From Entomortierella parvispora (lineage: Eukaryota; Mortierellomycota; Mortierellomycetes; Mortierellales; Mortierellaceae), in the NCBI GenBank assembly GCA_963573315.1, contig OY752153.1, positions 1,426,001-1,490,000 of the forward strand: a stretch of DNA of 64,000 nt, written 5' to 3'. The notes beneath the pieces were generated by a model. It made no database searches and had not been told where the DNA came from. It was given only the letters and a program-made list of their open reading frames with translations. This document shows, piece after piece, positions 54,540-64,000 of this stretch (positions within the stretch are counted from its first letter, which is position 1; each line of letters begins with the position of its first letter). The translations under genes were made by a program, and so were the position numbers.

Positions 54540-56321
54540 ATGGCGACCCCTCCTGCCTCCCATGGCTCTTCCTCAGACTCCCTTGACACGGATCAGGCAG
54601 CCGCCTTGATCCAGATCGTGCTCGCTATCCCTCACGCCACGATCCTCCAGCGAACCAGCTCCACTACTGAAAAGAAAAATATCGGGACTGGGGAGCTCCG
54701 TGTCTACTCCACTGCTTCCCCGGGCACCTTGCCCTCCAATGGAAACACTCAGTCTGTCACCTTCATGACTCTGGAAACCAACGATACGCCCACAAAGTCA
54801 TTCAAGAGTCTGATCACCCACCCGCTGATGCCCCGATCGACTGCTCAAAAAACCGGCGATCGCACTTGGCAATTCTCTGTTGCCGGTAATGGATTCTTGG
54901 AACTCGTCTTACCAGAGTAAGTATCAATGACGAGGATTTTTTGCAAAATGTTTTGACACGGACCTCTGATGTCGTCATCATACCTCAATTTATTACGATC
55001 GGTTCACTGAGTATGATCTCTTTGTCATGGTTTTCATCTGATAGCGCAACAGACTCGGATATTGCAGCTTTGGAAAACTTGCTGACTGATCGGATCGTGT
55101 ACACAAACCAATACCAGCTTCGGAACCAACTCGCTCTTGTTGACGACGTCGGCCAGGTTGTCGGCTTGTTGGATAAGGATGAAGTGGATGTAGAGGACGA
55201 TGACAACGTCTCCCTTCACGAAAACCAAAAGTCACCTGTTGTGGTCGAAGCCATTGAGCCCAAGGACGATGTAAGATGAACAATATATGTCAGGTTAAAG
55301 ATTGGTGCAGGAATCTGACGGACACTAACGCAGCTTCTTGATGATTGTTCATGATCTGAAGGACGGCAAGAAATTGAAGCTCAAAATTTCCGTACCCACT
55401 GCAGACGATATGGCCGATTACCTAACGAGTGCTTCCCAATACTTTGGAGAGGGCTTGGTCAAAGGCGCCACTGTGGTTGCTGGAGGCATTACATCGTATG
55501 TGTTTCTCTTTATGAGACTCTACCACTTGAGAAACTAGCAAAGAGCTACCTCCCTGATATCTGAACCTTTCTCTCTCTCATCTTGCCTCCTTAGCTCCAG
55601 CACTTACTTGAACACAAAGATTCCAGAGACTCAAAAGCCACTCAAGATCTCACCCTTTATCAAAAATCGAGTTCGTAACCTGACCCAGGTCAGTCGCGCC
55701 ACCTTCTCGGTCACGAACCGAATAAAATCCGCACTCGTCACCAAGGCCATGGACTCGGGGTACCGAGCCATCAAGTACTGGAGTGCCAAGGACGATCCCG
55801 AAGCTTACTCAACTTTGCAAAACATGGCTTACTCGATCTTGAATTCTGCAGGAGTATTGATCCAGGCAGCTGAGGAGTCCATAGGGATTATTTCTGGACC
55901 GGCCATTGCCGCTACTCAAGAACTGACTGGTCGAGCCCTTGGACCTGATGCCAGGGAATTGGTCACGAATGCGCTGGAAGGATTGAAAAACTTTACATTG
56001 GTCTATTTTGATAGCACGGGTATTTCACGTAGAGCGTTCTTGCAGACGTCCAGGATCGCAGCCCTTCAGACGGCTCAAGAGGTCAAGGATGGAAAGATCA
56101 AGATAAAGCAGCGCACAAAGAACCCCTCTGACCACATCCAGGGTATCTCTCTCCCTTCTGTTCCTCTGGCGGCGACCGCCAGCGCAAAGGCAAGCCATGT
56201 GAAAGAACTGATTTTCAGCTACTTTGGAAAGGAGAACGGCCAAGATGGCGCCGCCGCCGTGGCTGCAGGTTCCTCTTCGACCGGAGAAGGCTCGCCTTCA
56301 AAGAAGAAAAAGACAGAATAA
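54540..56321 (+). CDS. Spartin/senescence-domain protein
   Basis: Homologue of spartin/plant senescence-associated proteins, linked to lipid droplets and endosomes. Exons 54540-54916, 55045-55270, 55334-55495 and 55595-56321. The N-terminal half is a beta-rich lipid-sensing region (AALIQIVLAIPHATILQRTSS, FSVAGNGFLELVLP). The linker is acidic. The FLMIVHDLKDGKKLKLKISVPTADDMADYL stretch leads to the senescence domain: YFGEGLVKGATVVAGGITSSSTYLNTKI, AMDSGYRAIKYWSA and NMAYSILNSAGVLIQAAEESI. The tail is basic (SPSKKKKTE). The first and third introns join cleanly. The second does not: GAT/GTAAGA to CAG/CTTCTTG leaves the frame out by one base, and no other acceptor fits. The cause may be a frameshift, a missing base or a non-standard junction. 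Total identity of the domain is secure. Confidence 0.8.
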
Positions 56322-57197
56322 TCTCTATGGAGAGAGTCAGTAATCCCCGAGGAGGCGACATGTTTTTAGTCTACCTCTACCTTCTTGGAATGGAAAATAT
56401 AATGACACGTTGAGCCATTTACTTTTGGAGGATTGAGAGTCGATGCTGAAAGTCGTTTTGTCTCCCACAACTAAGTTTCCCGTGACGATCCGAATCTTCC
56501 GACCGCTTTGTTGTTTATTGCAACCGTCCCTTGGGCGAAGCATCTGCAGTGGTGTTATGAGCCCCCCTCGGCTGGCAACCTTCTTTGTTGGCCATGCAGC
56601 AAAACAAGCCGAACGCCCCACTTGTAAACGCCAAGTGTTTCGTTACATCCTCCCCAAAACAAAATAAATGCAGTAAATAAAGGGCCCCATCGCTCCGCTC
56701 CACAACAGGGTTGTGGAGGGAGTTGACCCCAGGCAAGCATGTGCACAGAAAGGGGAGAAAGACGAGTGCTCATTATTTCTGCAACCTTGTTCGTTCGCTG
56801 TCTTCTTGCCGTTGAACTTGGATTGCACGAGCACGTCGCAAGCCGAAGAGGTCACACCGCAATTGGGTTCAGCAATTGCACGAGATTAAAATCGTCGTCT
56901 TCGATTGCGTGGGGAAGCTATACTGTAGTCTCTTGTTTATGAACCATGCGTGATTTCTCCCGAGAGTAGGCTACCCAACATCCCCTTCGGCTTTTTTTTG
57001 GCTCTCTTCATTTTTTCTTTAAAAGAGATCGACCTCCTGGCCACTTTTCTGTTCTCTTCTTTTCTTCTTGTTCACAGATCAAACCAATCTCACTTATTGC
57101 TCTCAACCTTCACTCTTTCTTTTTTTCCCACCTCTCTCTCGATTTCTCTTTCTCTCTCGCACACACACTCCTTAACACCTACGCTCCAACATCCACA
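56322..57197. other. Intergenic before Sec14-like gene 2
   Basis: Holds the spartin-gene 3' UTR and the Sec14-like 2 promoter, with CT-rich leader sequence at 57110-57165. No gene is supported. Confidence 0.5.
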
Positions 57198-58606
57198 ATG
57201 GCAAAAGGCGATATCCTGACTGCTCCCGGCACTGGGTACATTGATTGCCTGACCCCTGATCAAAAGAAAACCCTCAAAGAGGTCTGGTCCATAGTCTTCT
57301 CAATTGCTGATTCCGGCGAGGCTGTCATTCCAAAAGACATGATGCTCGAAGTCGAGAAGGAGGCCAAGAACTCTGGCACTCAATCAGCAACAGTTGCTGC
57401 CGCCGCCAAGGCCGGTTGGTTCTCTGGCAACAAGTCTGCAAAGGCTGAGGAAGAGGCCAAGGCTGCTGGTTATGGAGCCGGCATGGCCAAGATTTCTCTT
57501 TCTGATTTGGGCCTCAGTGTCGAGAAGTTGCGACCCATCCTCTGGGACAACGCCATGGGCGATCATCCAGGTAACGACATGTGCTGACGACTTTTTGCCT
57601 TTTTTTTTTGCGGGAAAAAAAATGACTAACTTGAGAGTCTGTGATTTTTCACTTTACTAAAGATTCTCTGCTCTTGCGCTTTATCCGAGCCCGCAAGTGG
57701 AACACAATCAACGCTCTGAACATGATGTTCAAAGCCTTCAAGTGGCGTCTGGACGAGGATATCCCTGCTGTCAAATACTCGACTGACGAGGAGCTCAATA
57801 CTCTTTATCCCAAATTCTATGAACAACTCGAGTCTGGAAAGTTCTTCATCCACGGCACGGACAAGGAGGGTCGTATTGTGGCTTATCTCAACGTCCGTCT
57901 CCATTACCCCAACGAGCAACCCGCCAAGACGCTGGAGAAGCTGACCATCTACGTAATGGAAGCTGGCCGTGTCTTGGTCAAATACCCAGTCGAGACTGTG
58001 TGTCTAGTCTTTGATCTCACAGGATTCTCCCTGTCAAACATGGATTTCGCCATGGTCAAGTACCTGGTGACGGTCTTTGAGGCCTACTACCCCGAGTCCC
58101 TTGGACGGATTGTTATTCACGGAGCACCTTTTGTGTTCTGGGGAGTCTGGAAGGTGATCCAGCCCTGGTTGGACCCTGTGGTGGCTGCCAAGGTCGTCTT
58201 TACTCGCAAGGACGAGGACTTGATCCAGTACATTCCTGCGACACATTTGCCAGATCACTACAAAGGAGGAAAGGACAAATTCAAGTACAAGTACATTCGA
58301 TCCAAGCCAGACGAGAACAAGTGTATGGATGATGTCGAGACCAAGGATCGTCTGGTGGCCGAGTGGAAGGCCACGTTCTGGAAGTTTGAAGCCCTGACCC
58401 GAGAATGGATCGCAGTCGGAACGTCTGATGCAACATCCACGAGGAGTGAGGCGGAGATCGAGAAGGAGCGCGAGCAGTGTGCCAAGGATCTGAGGGTCGC
58501 GTTCTTTAAGATGGACCCGTACATCCGTGCCAGGAACATGTTCCACCGGTCCACGCCTCCAGTTGCCGAGGCCGACGGCAGCATCAACTGGATCTACAAC
58601 AACTAG
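57198..58606 (+). CDS. Sec14-like CRAL-TRIO lipid-transfer protein 2
   Basis: Paralogue of the protein at 26139. Two exons, 57198-57570 and 57663-58606, give 438 residues. The N-terminus MAKGDILTAPGTGYIDCLTPDQKKTLKEVW mirrors the paralogue, and the first intron lies at the same codon (GDHPG/D), but the other two introns of the paralogue are absent. CRAL-TRIO hallmarks include SLLLRFIRARKWNTINALNMMFKAFKWR, FIHGTDKEGRIVAYLNVRLHYP, ETVCLVFDLTGFSLSNMDFAMVKYLVTVFEAYYPESLG and FVFWGVWKVIQPWLDPVVAAKV. The role is inferred as phosphoinositide-linked lipid transfer. The C-termini of both end in a short DGxxWxYxN tail (DGSINWIYNN; DGTSIWTYKN). Confidence 0.92.
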
Positions 58607-59555
58607 AGGCATGGCCTTGTCTTTTCTTTTTTTTTTTCCGCCACCACCGACTAATAAACAGCGTCGAGTGATATACCAAACTGGCTGATTGTGCAGAGAA
58701 GGGTTGTACAGCGGGATCGGGATCACCTCAGGCACAAAGCAGTGGTAGGAGCGAGACACGAATTGGTGGCGTCTCTCTTTTTTGTTTGTCCCCAAGAAGC
58801 TGATTGTCCCATTTTGTCATCTCGTGCTCCTTCATCTCAGATGCACATCGCCCATGTTATTCTTCATTTCATTCAACATCTCTGCCATCAAGACCTGCTA
58901 GCACTGAGTGACCTCCAATTCTGGAAAGATATTTGAAATCTCTACGGATGATTGCCCGACCCTGGAGGAGCTCACGGCAAAAGTATGCAACACGCGACAC
59001 CTCTGACATTCTTCCCAAGGTCTGTCTTGTTTGGATTGAATTGCTGTCTGGTGGATTAGGACGATCTTTGTTTTTACTCTGATTTCAAAACTGACAAGCC
59101 TTCACGAGTTGATCATTGGATTTGATGACTTTCAACGCAGTCGTCAGCACAACATGGAAGCACATCGCTTCCCACCTTGAAAATGATCTGAGCCACCCTT
59201 GCCTTGATCAAAAGGCCAAAGGCTCTCGTGTTTAAATCGCTCTGCACAAGATTATCGAATGGACATAATACACCAGTGGTCTAAATAACCGTATTCTATC
59301 GCGGGATTTTCACCCTGATGAAGGAACAAGCAAGACCCTTGCGAAACCAGTCAGGAACATGTTAAGAAGAAGTTCGTTTTTTTATTCTTCCTGCAATAAT
59401 CCGAAAGAACAATAAAGTAAAGTAGAGCGTCTCCTTATTCTTTCGAGCGCCATAGTACGGGCAGAAGATATGTTGCTTCAGACCCCTCGTGGGGAGGACC
59501 GTCCTAAACAGTGGTTAGGCAGGAAACTGCGACTTTTGTCCGCAAGAGATCGTGC
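58607..59555. other. Intergenic
   Basis: 3' flank of Sec14-like gene 2 and of the small gene at 59556. No further gene is recognised. Confidence 0.5.
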
Positions 59556-59929
59556 TTATATCTTTTTATTCCTAGGGCGATATTTGTACTCGAGTTCATG
59601 GTCTTCAATCTAGCGGATGGGTTGCAGGCAATAGCGCGCCTGTCAGCGGAACGCGTTCTTTAACTGGATACCTGCAATGTTGTGTTGTCCATTGAAAGTC
59701 TTTGGGTGTAGTACAAAACAAGAAAATACTCTACCGTTGGCATCTGCGGTTGCTCCTCGAAAGGAGACACCATACCGCGTCGGTTCATCAGCTCGAGAAC
59801 ACTTGCAAAGAATTCTGGGTTGCTGGTCATCTCACACATGATGTTGAACCCTATGCAGGGGCTGAGCTTGGGGACCTTGGTTCGCGACGGTGTCTTGGGC
59901 AGGTACAAGGAAGCAGTGTTTTGGGACAT
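59556..59929 (-). CDS. Small two-exon protein, unrecognised
   Basis: Exons 59672-59929 and 59556-59609 join in phase 0 across a 62-base intron (CAG/GTATCC to CGCTAG/ATTGAA) to give 103 residues. The sequence starts MSQNTASLYLPKTPSRTKVP. It has a helical core IMCEMTSNPEFFASVLELMNRRG (about 30-52), a VEYFLVLYYTQRL segment and an acidic/basic end IEDHELEYKYRPRNKKI. The NPEFFASVLELMN stretch vaguely recalls the central helix of the U11/U12-65K spliceosomal protein (RNPC3), but the RNA-binding domains are absent, so this is only a hint. Codon use and clean splicing support a real gene. Confidence 0.45.
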
Positions 59930-60217
59930 GACGACAAGCAGCTAAACAGAAAACTGGACACGGTGAGCACTGGAAGCGATGGAATGCCGCGGAATGCATT
60001 GCAAACTGTAATTGACATGAGCTCATGGACATGCTCCTGCCTGTTGTTGTCAATTGGAAGTAAGAATGCGCGTGAGGAAGCAAACGTCTCGTCAAAGTGG
60101 GAAGAGAACGAGGTAAGAGCGGAAGGAAGAAGAGATGAACAACAGACGGTGGCGCGTGCGCGCAGCTTTTTATTTTTTGCTTCTTTCCCAGGGTGTGAAG
60201 TGACAGCAGGAGGCGCC

Positions 60218-60470
60218 TCAGTCGTTTAGCAATGGCACAATCTCCCGAGCGGAAAGCTCTTCAAATGACGTGACCTTGCTTCTTGTGCCCGCTCCCGCCC
60301 ACGCGACGAGCTCCTTCGTCTCTAACCCATAGTATCCACAGAAGTGTTGCGCATCACCTCTGTGAGCATGACTCTTGCCGCTGGTGGCATCCACTTTGTG
60401 ATCGTCTCCTCCTCCACCTCCATGTAGTTGACTTCCTTGCAGGACAGACGGCTAATGATCTTCACCAACA
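60218..60470 (-). pseudogene. Coding-like remnant, function unknown
   Basis: Following an acceptor-like TTTACAG at about 60471, one frame encodes LVKIISRLSCKEVNYMEVEE and TKWMPPAARVMLTEVMRNTS with regular codons, then stops (TAG) at about 60325. In the next frame sense-like sequence continues as LETKELVAWAGAGTRSKVTSFEELSAREIVPLLND to a stop at 60218. Upstream, GAGCGCGTTAAAGTC before a GTAAGT donor could be a preceding exon (60527-60541 or longer). It may be a frameshifted gene, or a real small gene that ends at the TAG. No family is recognised. Confidence 0.3.
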
Positions 60471-60541
60471 CTGTAAACGATAATAGTTCACTTGTCGCCC
60501 CTCGCGTTCTCTAGTACGATGGCGACTTACAGACTTTAACG

Positions 60542-61163
60542 CGCTCAACTGACGTTCGCGAGTTGCAACAAACACACGTTAACGAAAGTTATTACCATTG
60601 CATCCAAGCAGCCTGCAACTCGAGCATTTTTACTTTTGGTGCTAGCATTGTGGAGAGTGAAAAAGATGACGCGGGAGAATGGGGAAGGGGTGATGATGGA
60701 AGGCAAAGAGAGAAAATGCAAATGTGGAAGGAGAGATTATTATTTCCAATCAGGGTAGGAAATAGTGGGTCTTTCTTTCCTTCATGTTTCTATGCTTCGC
60801 TCCCCTCCCGCACTCTCTCCCATTGCTCCTCTCTGGTCCTCCCTTCATGGCCTACGGCCCTACACCTCGTTCTGAGGTCGAGTGAGCGGTCCTACAGCAG
60901 TCCTGGAGCTATCTCCATGGCTTACGAGTTTCAAGGACGAGGGCTCACGTTGATGTTCAGCCCCTGGGTGTGGGATGGGATGGGACGGGGAGTTGTGTCG
61001 GGTGAGAGCACACAAAGGCAAACACCGCCCATGGAACCATGGACCAACAACAGCCAGGACTCTCATTCCTCCCGCTTCTTTCTTCATTCATTCTCTCTTT
61101 CGTCATCCTCGCTCTCCTTTTCTCTCCATCTTACCATTCGAATCCGAGCGCGTCTTTCACTGG
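60542..61163. other. Upstream region of the T5orf172 gene
   Basis: No supported gene. It probably contains the promoter and leader of the gene that starts at 61164. Confidence 0.45.
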
Positions 61164-61512
61164 ATGATGGCCACCCCAAGTCCTGACACGGCCTCGACGC
61201 GATGCAAGGCCATCGCTGCAAGCACTGGTCAACGATGCACTCGCTCTGGCAAGCTCGACGGCTACTGCTCCGCAAAGCACAAGGAGCAGCAGAATGGCTT
61301 TTTTGGCATGCATGCCAACCCTGCCGCGAATCCCTTCACCGACTCTGAGGGCGACGAACCAGCGGCGTCCAAGACAACAAAGGCTAAAAAAACCGCGTCT
61401 GGAACAAAAACTGCAAAGGCCCTGAAGGCCCTGGGGATCAAAAAGTCGTCCGCGCTGGACTCAGATGAAGAGAGCGCGTCTGCCCCTGCCCCTGCCCCTA
61501 CTCCTGCCCCTA

Positions 61513-61543
<31 letters not shown>

Positions 61544-63394
61544 CTCTGCTCCTGCTCCTACTCCTACTCCTACCAAAAAGACCCCGTCCACCGGTGCCGC
61601 CAAGAAAAAGACCGCGCCTGCAGCCAAAAAGACACCCGCTGCAAAGACTGGCACTGGACGCAAAAAGAAGGCAGATATCGAGTCCTCGGACGACTTTATC
61701 GACAACGACACGGATGGGACCTATGAGCCAAGCGACAGCGACCCCGATTACAGCGATTATCGGGAAGATGAGGATGACGAGGACGATGACGATGAGGACG
61801 AACTTGAGGGACTGTCAGGCAAGTTGGCGTCGGTCAAGATCAAGAATGATGACCCAACTCTTCCACCCCGCCCCGCAGGCGCCAGAGCCAAGGTCAAGGT
61901 CTCCCGAACAAAGTCCAAGATCTTCAATACCAACAAGGTTCTCCCTCCCCCCAAGAACAAGACTACGCCTACACCGACAGGCAAACCTTCGGGATTCTGG
62001 ATCCCTGCTCCTCCCCCCGCAAAGATCCCAGACTCAACTATGAGGATACTGGCCTCTGTCCGAGATAAACTGAAGCTGGAAAGTCTTTCCAACTCTAGTT
62101 CTTCGAATGATGACCCACGACATCAACTGAGCGGCAGCAAGAAAACCTCTGGATTTTTCAATTACAAGGCCCAGGTTCACCATTTTTTAAACCCTGACAA
62201 GGAGGAATTGGACCCCGAATCAAAGCGTGCAAATGTCCGCAAGATTGCTCATTCCATCAATGCCTTCTTCCAAAAGTTCAAAAAATCGTCCGACTCGGAT
62301 CTTAAAAACTCTTATCAGGAACAGCAGAACCGACCTTTGCCCGCTCTCCCCAACAGCGAGGAGAAGAACACAACAGGCGGACGAAAAGCCTCGACAGAGA
62401 GCGTGGATTCCGTGACCAACAGTGTGCAGGCTATGTCGATAAAGTCCAACGACTCTCAGGATGAGTTCCCTAACCAGTGTCAAGGATTCAACACCAATGG
62501 ACACCGATGCAAGCGCAAGGTGAAGTTGGATCGGCCTATTGCCAAGGGCGAGGTTTTGCTGTGTCATGACCATGAAGTCGATGAGGACGACGAAGTCGTT
62601 GTTCACATTGAAGGGAAAGGAGGAGTCTTGCTTCAATGGCTTGATGTTGCTGGTAAGTGAATGTCATAGTTGTGATCAAGGTGAACGCTGGAAAATTAGG
62701 AATTGACAATTGATTGTGTTGTATTTCATTACTACTTAGCTTGGGTCAACCCCAACCTGCCCGACTATGTCCAGAACAAGTTGCGAAAGGCCATGGAGCG
62801 TCCCGTCTCTGATACAGACAAACCAGGTTACATCTATGCTTACCATCTTTTGGAAAGTAAGTCTTCTCTGGTGTCTCTTCTTCCCCTTGGTATTTTGATA
62901 GCTGGCGAAGAAAAGAAAAACGCGGCTAATGTTCCTTTTTTTGCCATCCATCATACATAGCCCGCCAAACAGATACCCATACCCTCTTCAAAGTGGGTCG
63001 AACTGACAACGTGTTTCGGCGTATGAACGAGTGGTCAGACAAGTGTGGATCGCCTCCAAGACTAATTGAGGTCTTCCCCGAGCAAGGATCCCTTGCGCCC
63101 AAGGATGACAATGACCTTGCGGATTCTGCTTCGAGCGCAGCGGGTGATAACGAGATCACGGGTCTTCGCTGTCGGTACTCTCATCGTGTGGAGCGGCTGA
63201 TCCACATTGAACTGAAGCCTTTCCATGACAAGGATCATATCTGTGCATGCAAGACCAACCATCGTGAGTGGTTCAAGGTAGCTCATCAGCCTGGCTTGAC
63301 AGACTCTCAGCAGATGAAGCAAGCTTGGGAGCAGATCCGCAGGGTCATTGTCCATTGGATGTCGTACATGGAGAAGGTTTATGGACCCGGTTAA
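61164..63394 (+). CDS. T5orf172/GIY-YIG domain protein (MUG113 type)
   Basis: Fungal nuclear-type protein with a T5orf172 (DUF1766) domain, a branch of the GIY-YIG nuclease superfamily. Exons 61164-62652, 62740-62856 and 62961-63394 give 679 residues. Residues 10-40 have a Cys/His module (RCKAIAASTGQRC, then YCSAKH). A long disordered part follows with tandem Ala-Pro/Thr-Pro dipeptides (61480-61575), Lys-rich blocks and acidic runs. A second Cys/His module is at about 435-470 (QCQGFNTNGHRCKRKV, then LLCHDH). The T5orf172 domain starts with PGYIYAYHLLE, then LFKVGRTDNVFRRMNEWSDKCG, and ends near HREWFKV and WMSYMEKVYG. The first strand and the KVGRT motif are the expected catalytic-core features. 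The start could be either of two adjacent Met codons. Activity in fungi is not established. Confidence 0.85.
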
Positions 63395-63481
63395 TGTCTG
63401 GATCAACTTGAAGATAGTCCAGTGTGGACCTGAAGGATATTTATTGACAGATATGTGTTTCATAACCAAACGCTTTTTTGT

Positions 63482-63505
63482 AAAAAAAAAAAAAAAAAAA
63501 AAAAA
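63482..63505 (+). repeat. 24-base poly-A run
   Basis: An uninterrupted A run about 90 bases after the T5orf172 stop. It may be simple slippage; no retrocopy features adjoin it. Confidence 0.8.
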
Positions 63506-63631
63506 TTTATTCGTGATTAAATATCACACGACTTCCCATTGACACAAGGAATCAGAATAGCTGCCTCACCACAGTTTTTGTGCAGTTCCTGTAAAAAAGG
63601 GCATGTCAGTGCCTATTGCGCTTTGAAGGGT

Positions 63632-64000
63632 TCACGATAACGGTATCAAGGTAACAATGGTTTGCCAAAGAAAGCTGCCGTATTCTGCCTCTTTGGAGGC
63701 CTCGACTTTGTCCTGGATCTTAACCAGAGGTTCCTATTGTGGGGACGGCAACATGGTTAAATAATAGTCGAGGTCAAGCAGATCGTTAACCAGCCTTTGA
63801 GCAACAGCAAACGTACCACATATCCCGTCAACAGCCTGAGAGTTTGGCTACTAAAACACTTTCAGCTCTTCAATTGTCTGGAGCAAAGTGAACACCACTT
63901 TCGCAAAGGGCCCAAACACGAATATGTCGTCATATCCCTTCAAGTGCATTATGAGGCCGCGGTAACTACTGGCGTCCATAAACAAGAGATATTCATCGTC
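63632..64000 (-). pseudogene. C-terminal part of an unidentified gene with a frameshift
   Basis: From the right edge inward the minus strand encodes YLLFMDASSYRGLIMHLKGY and DDIFVFGPFAKVVFTLLQTIEELK. One base too many at a T run (about 63869-63872) then breaks the frame. Beyond it TLRLLTGYV leads to a GTACG donor (63788-63792). After an acceptor CACAATAG, EPLVKIQDKVEASKEAEYGS and FLWQT follow to a stop at 63632. With the extra base ignored, all parts join in one frame. The family is not recognised. It is either a broken gene or one with an intron I have misplaced; the gene continues beyond the window. Confidence 0.45.

Noticed and set aside
1-64000. CRISPR arrays, bacterial operons, tRNA genes
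   Set aside because: No regular spacer-repeat structure was seen and the gene content is eukaryotic. I did not see a convincing tRNA by eye, though a covariance scan would be needed to exclude one.

Overview
The window is nuclear DNA of a filamentous fungus, most likely an early-diverging lineage such as Mortierellomycotina. This is inferred from short GT-AG introns, large F-box/leucine-rich proteins of the style common there, paired Sec14-like proteins with nearly identical N-termini, and pyrimidine-rich intergenic DNA with many GA/CT and CA microsatellites. No search was run, so the lineage is an inference. Splice models below were built by hand from donor/acceptor sites, reading frame and family conservation.

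Layout, left to right. 1-90: start of an unidentified minus-strand gene. 516-2073: PEX7, peroxisomal import receptor (-). 2457-7520: a gene-poor repeat island with degenerate 200-bp repeats, two relics of the same LINE 3' end, a 28S rRNA fragment, a short inverted-repeat element, and one small gene for a class II hydrophobin-like protein (+). 8053-9660: F-box/LRR protein (-). 11527-15904: vigilin/Scp160 KH protein (-). 18865-21856: DEP-RGS regulator of G-protein signalling (+), with possible extra 3' exons to 23974. 26139-28022: Sec14-like protein 1 (+). 28802-29462: DUF962 membrane protein (-). 30663-31172: a foldback element. 31638-33864: SSH4/EAR1-type SPRY ubiquitin-ligase adaptor (-). 35211-35564: small secreted protein resembling actinobacterial secreted proteins (-). 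36602-37137: ribosomal protein eS12 (+). 38422-39088: four-TM protein (+). 39303-44600: ankyrin-RCC1-BTB protein of IBtk/Btb3 type (+). 44781-47525: calcineurin A (-). 48017-49412: broken F-box gene (+). 52676-54292: intronless sugar transporter (+). 54540-56321: spartin/senescence-domain protein (+). 57198-58606: Sec14-like protein 2 (+). 59556-59929: small two-exon gene (-). 60218-60470: coding-like remnant (-). 61164-63394: T5orf172/GIY-YIG (MUG113-type) protein (+). 63632-64000: frameshifted gene end (-).

Most genes are housekeeping or signalling genes and do not form one pathway. Loose functional links exist: calcineurin and the RGS protein act in signalling, and the SSH4-type adaptor typically controls turnover of membrane transporters such as the sugar transporter. 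The unusual content is the repeat island around the hydrophobin-like gene, the bacterial-looking secreted protein and the intronless sugar transporter. All three of those genes lack introns, whereas most other genes here have them.
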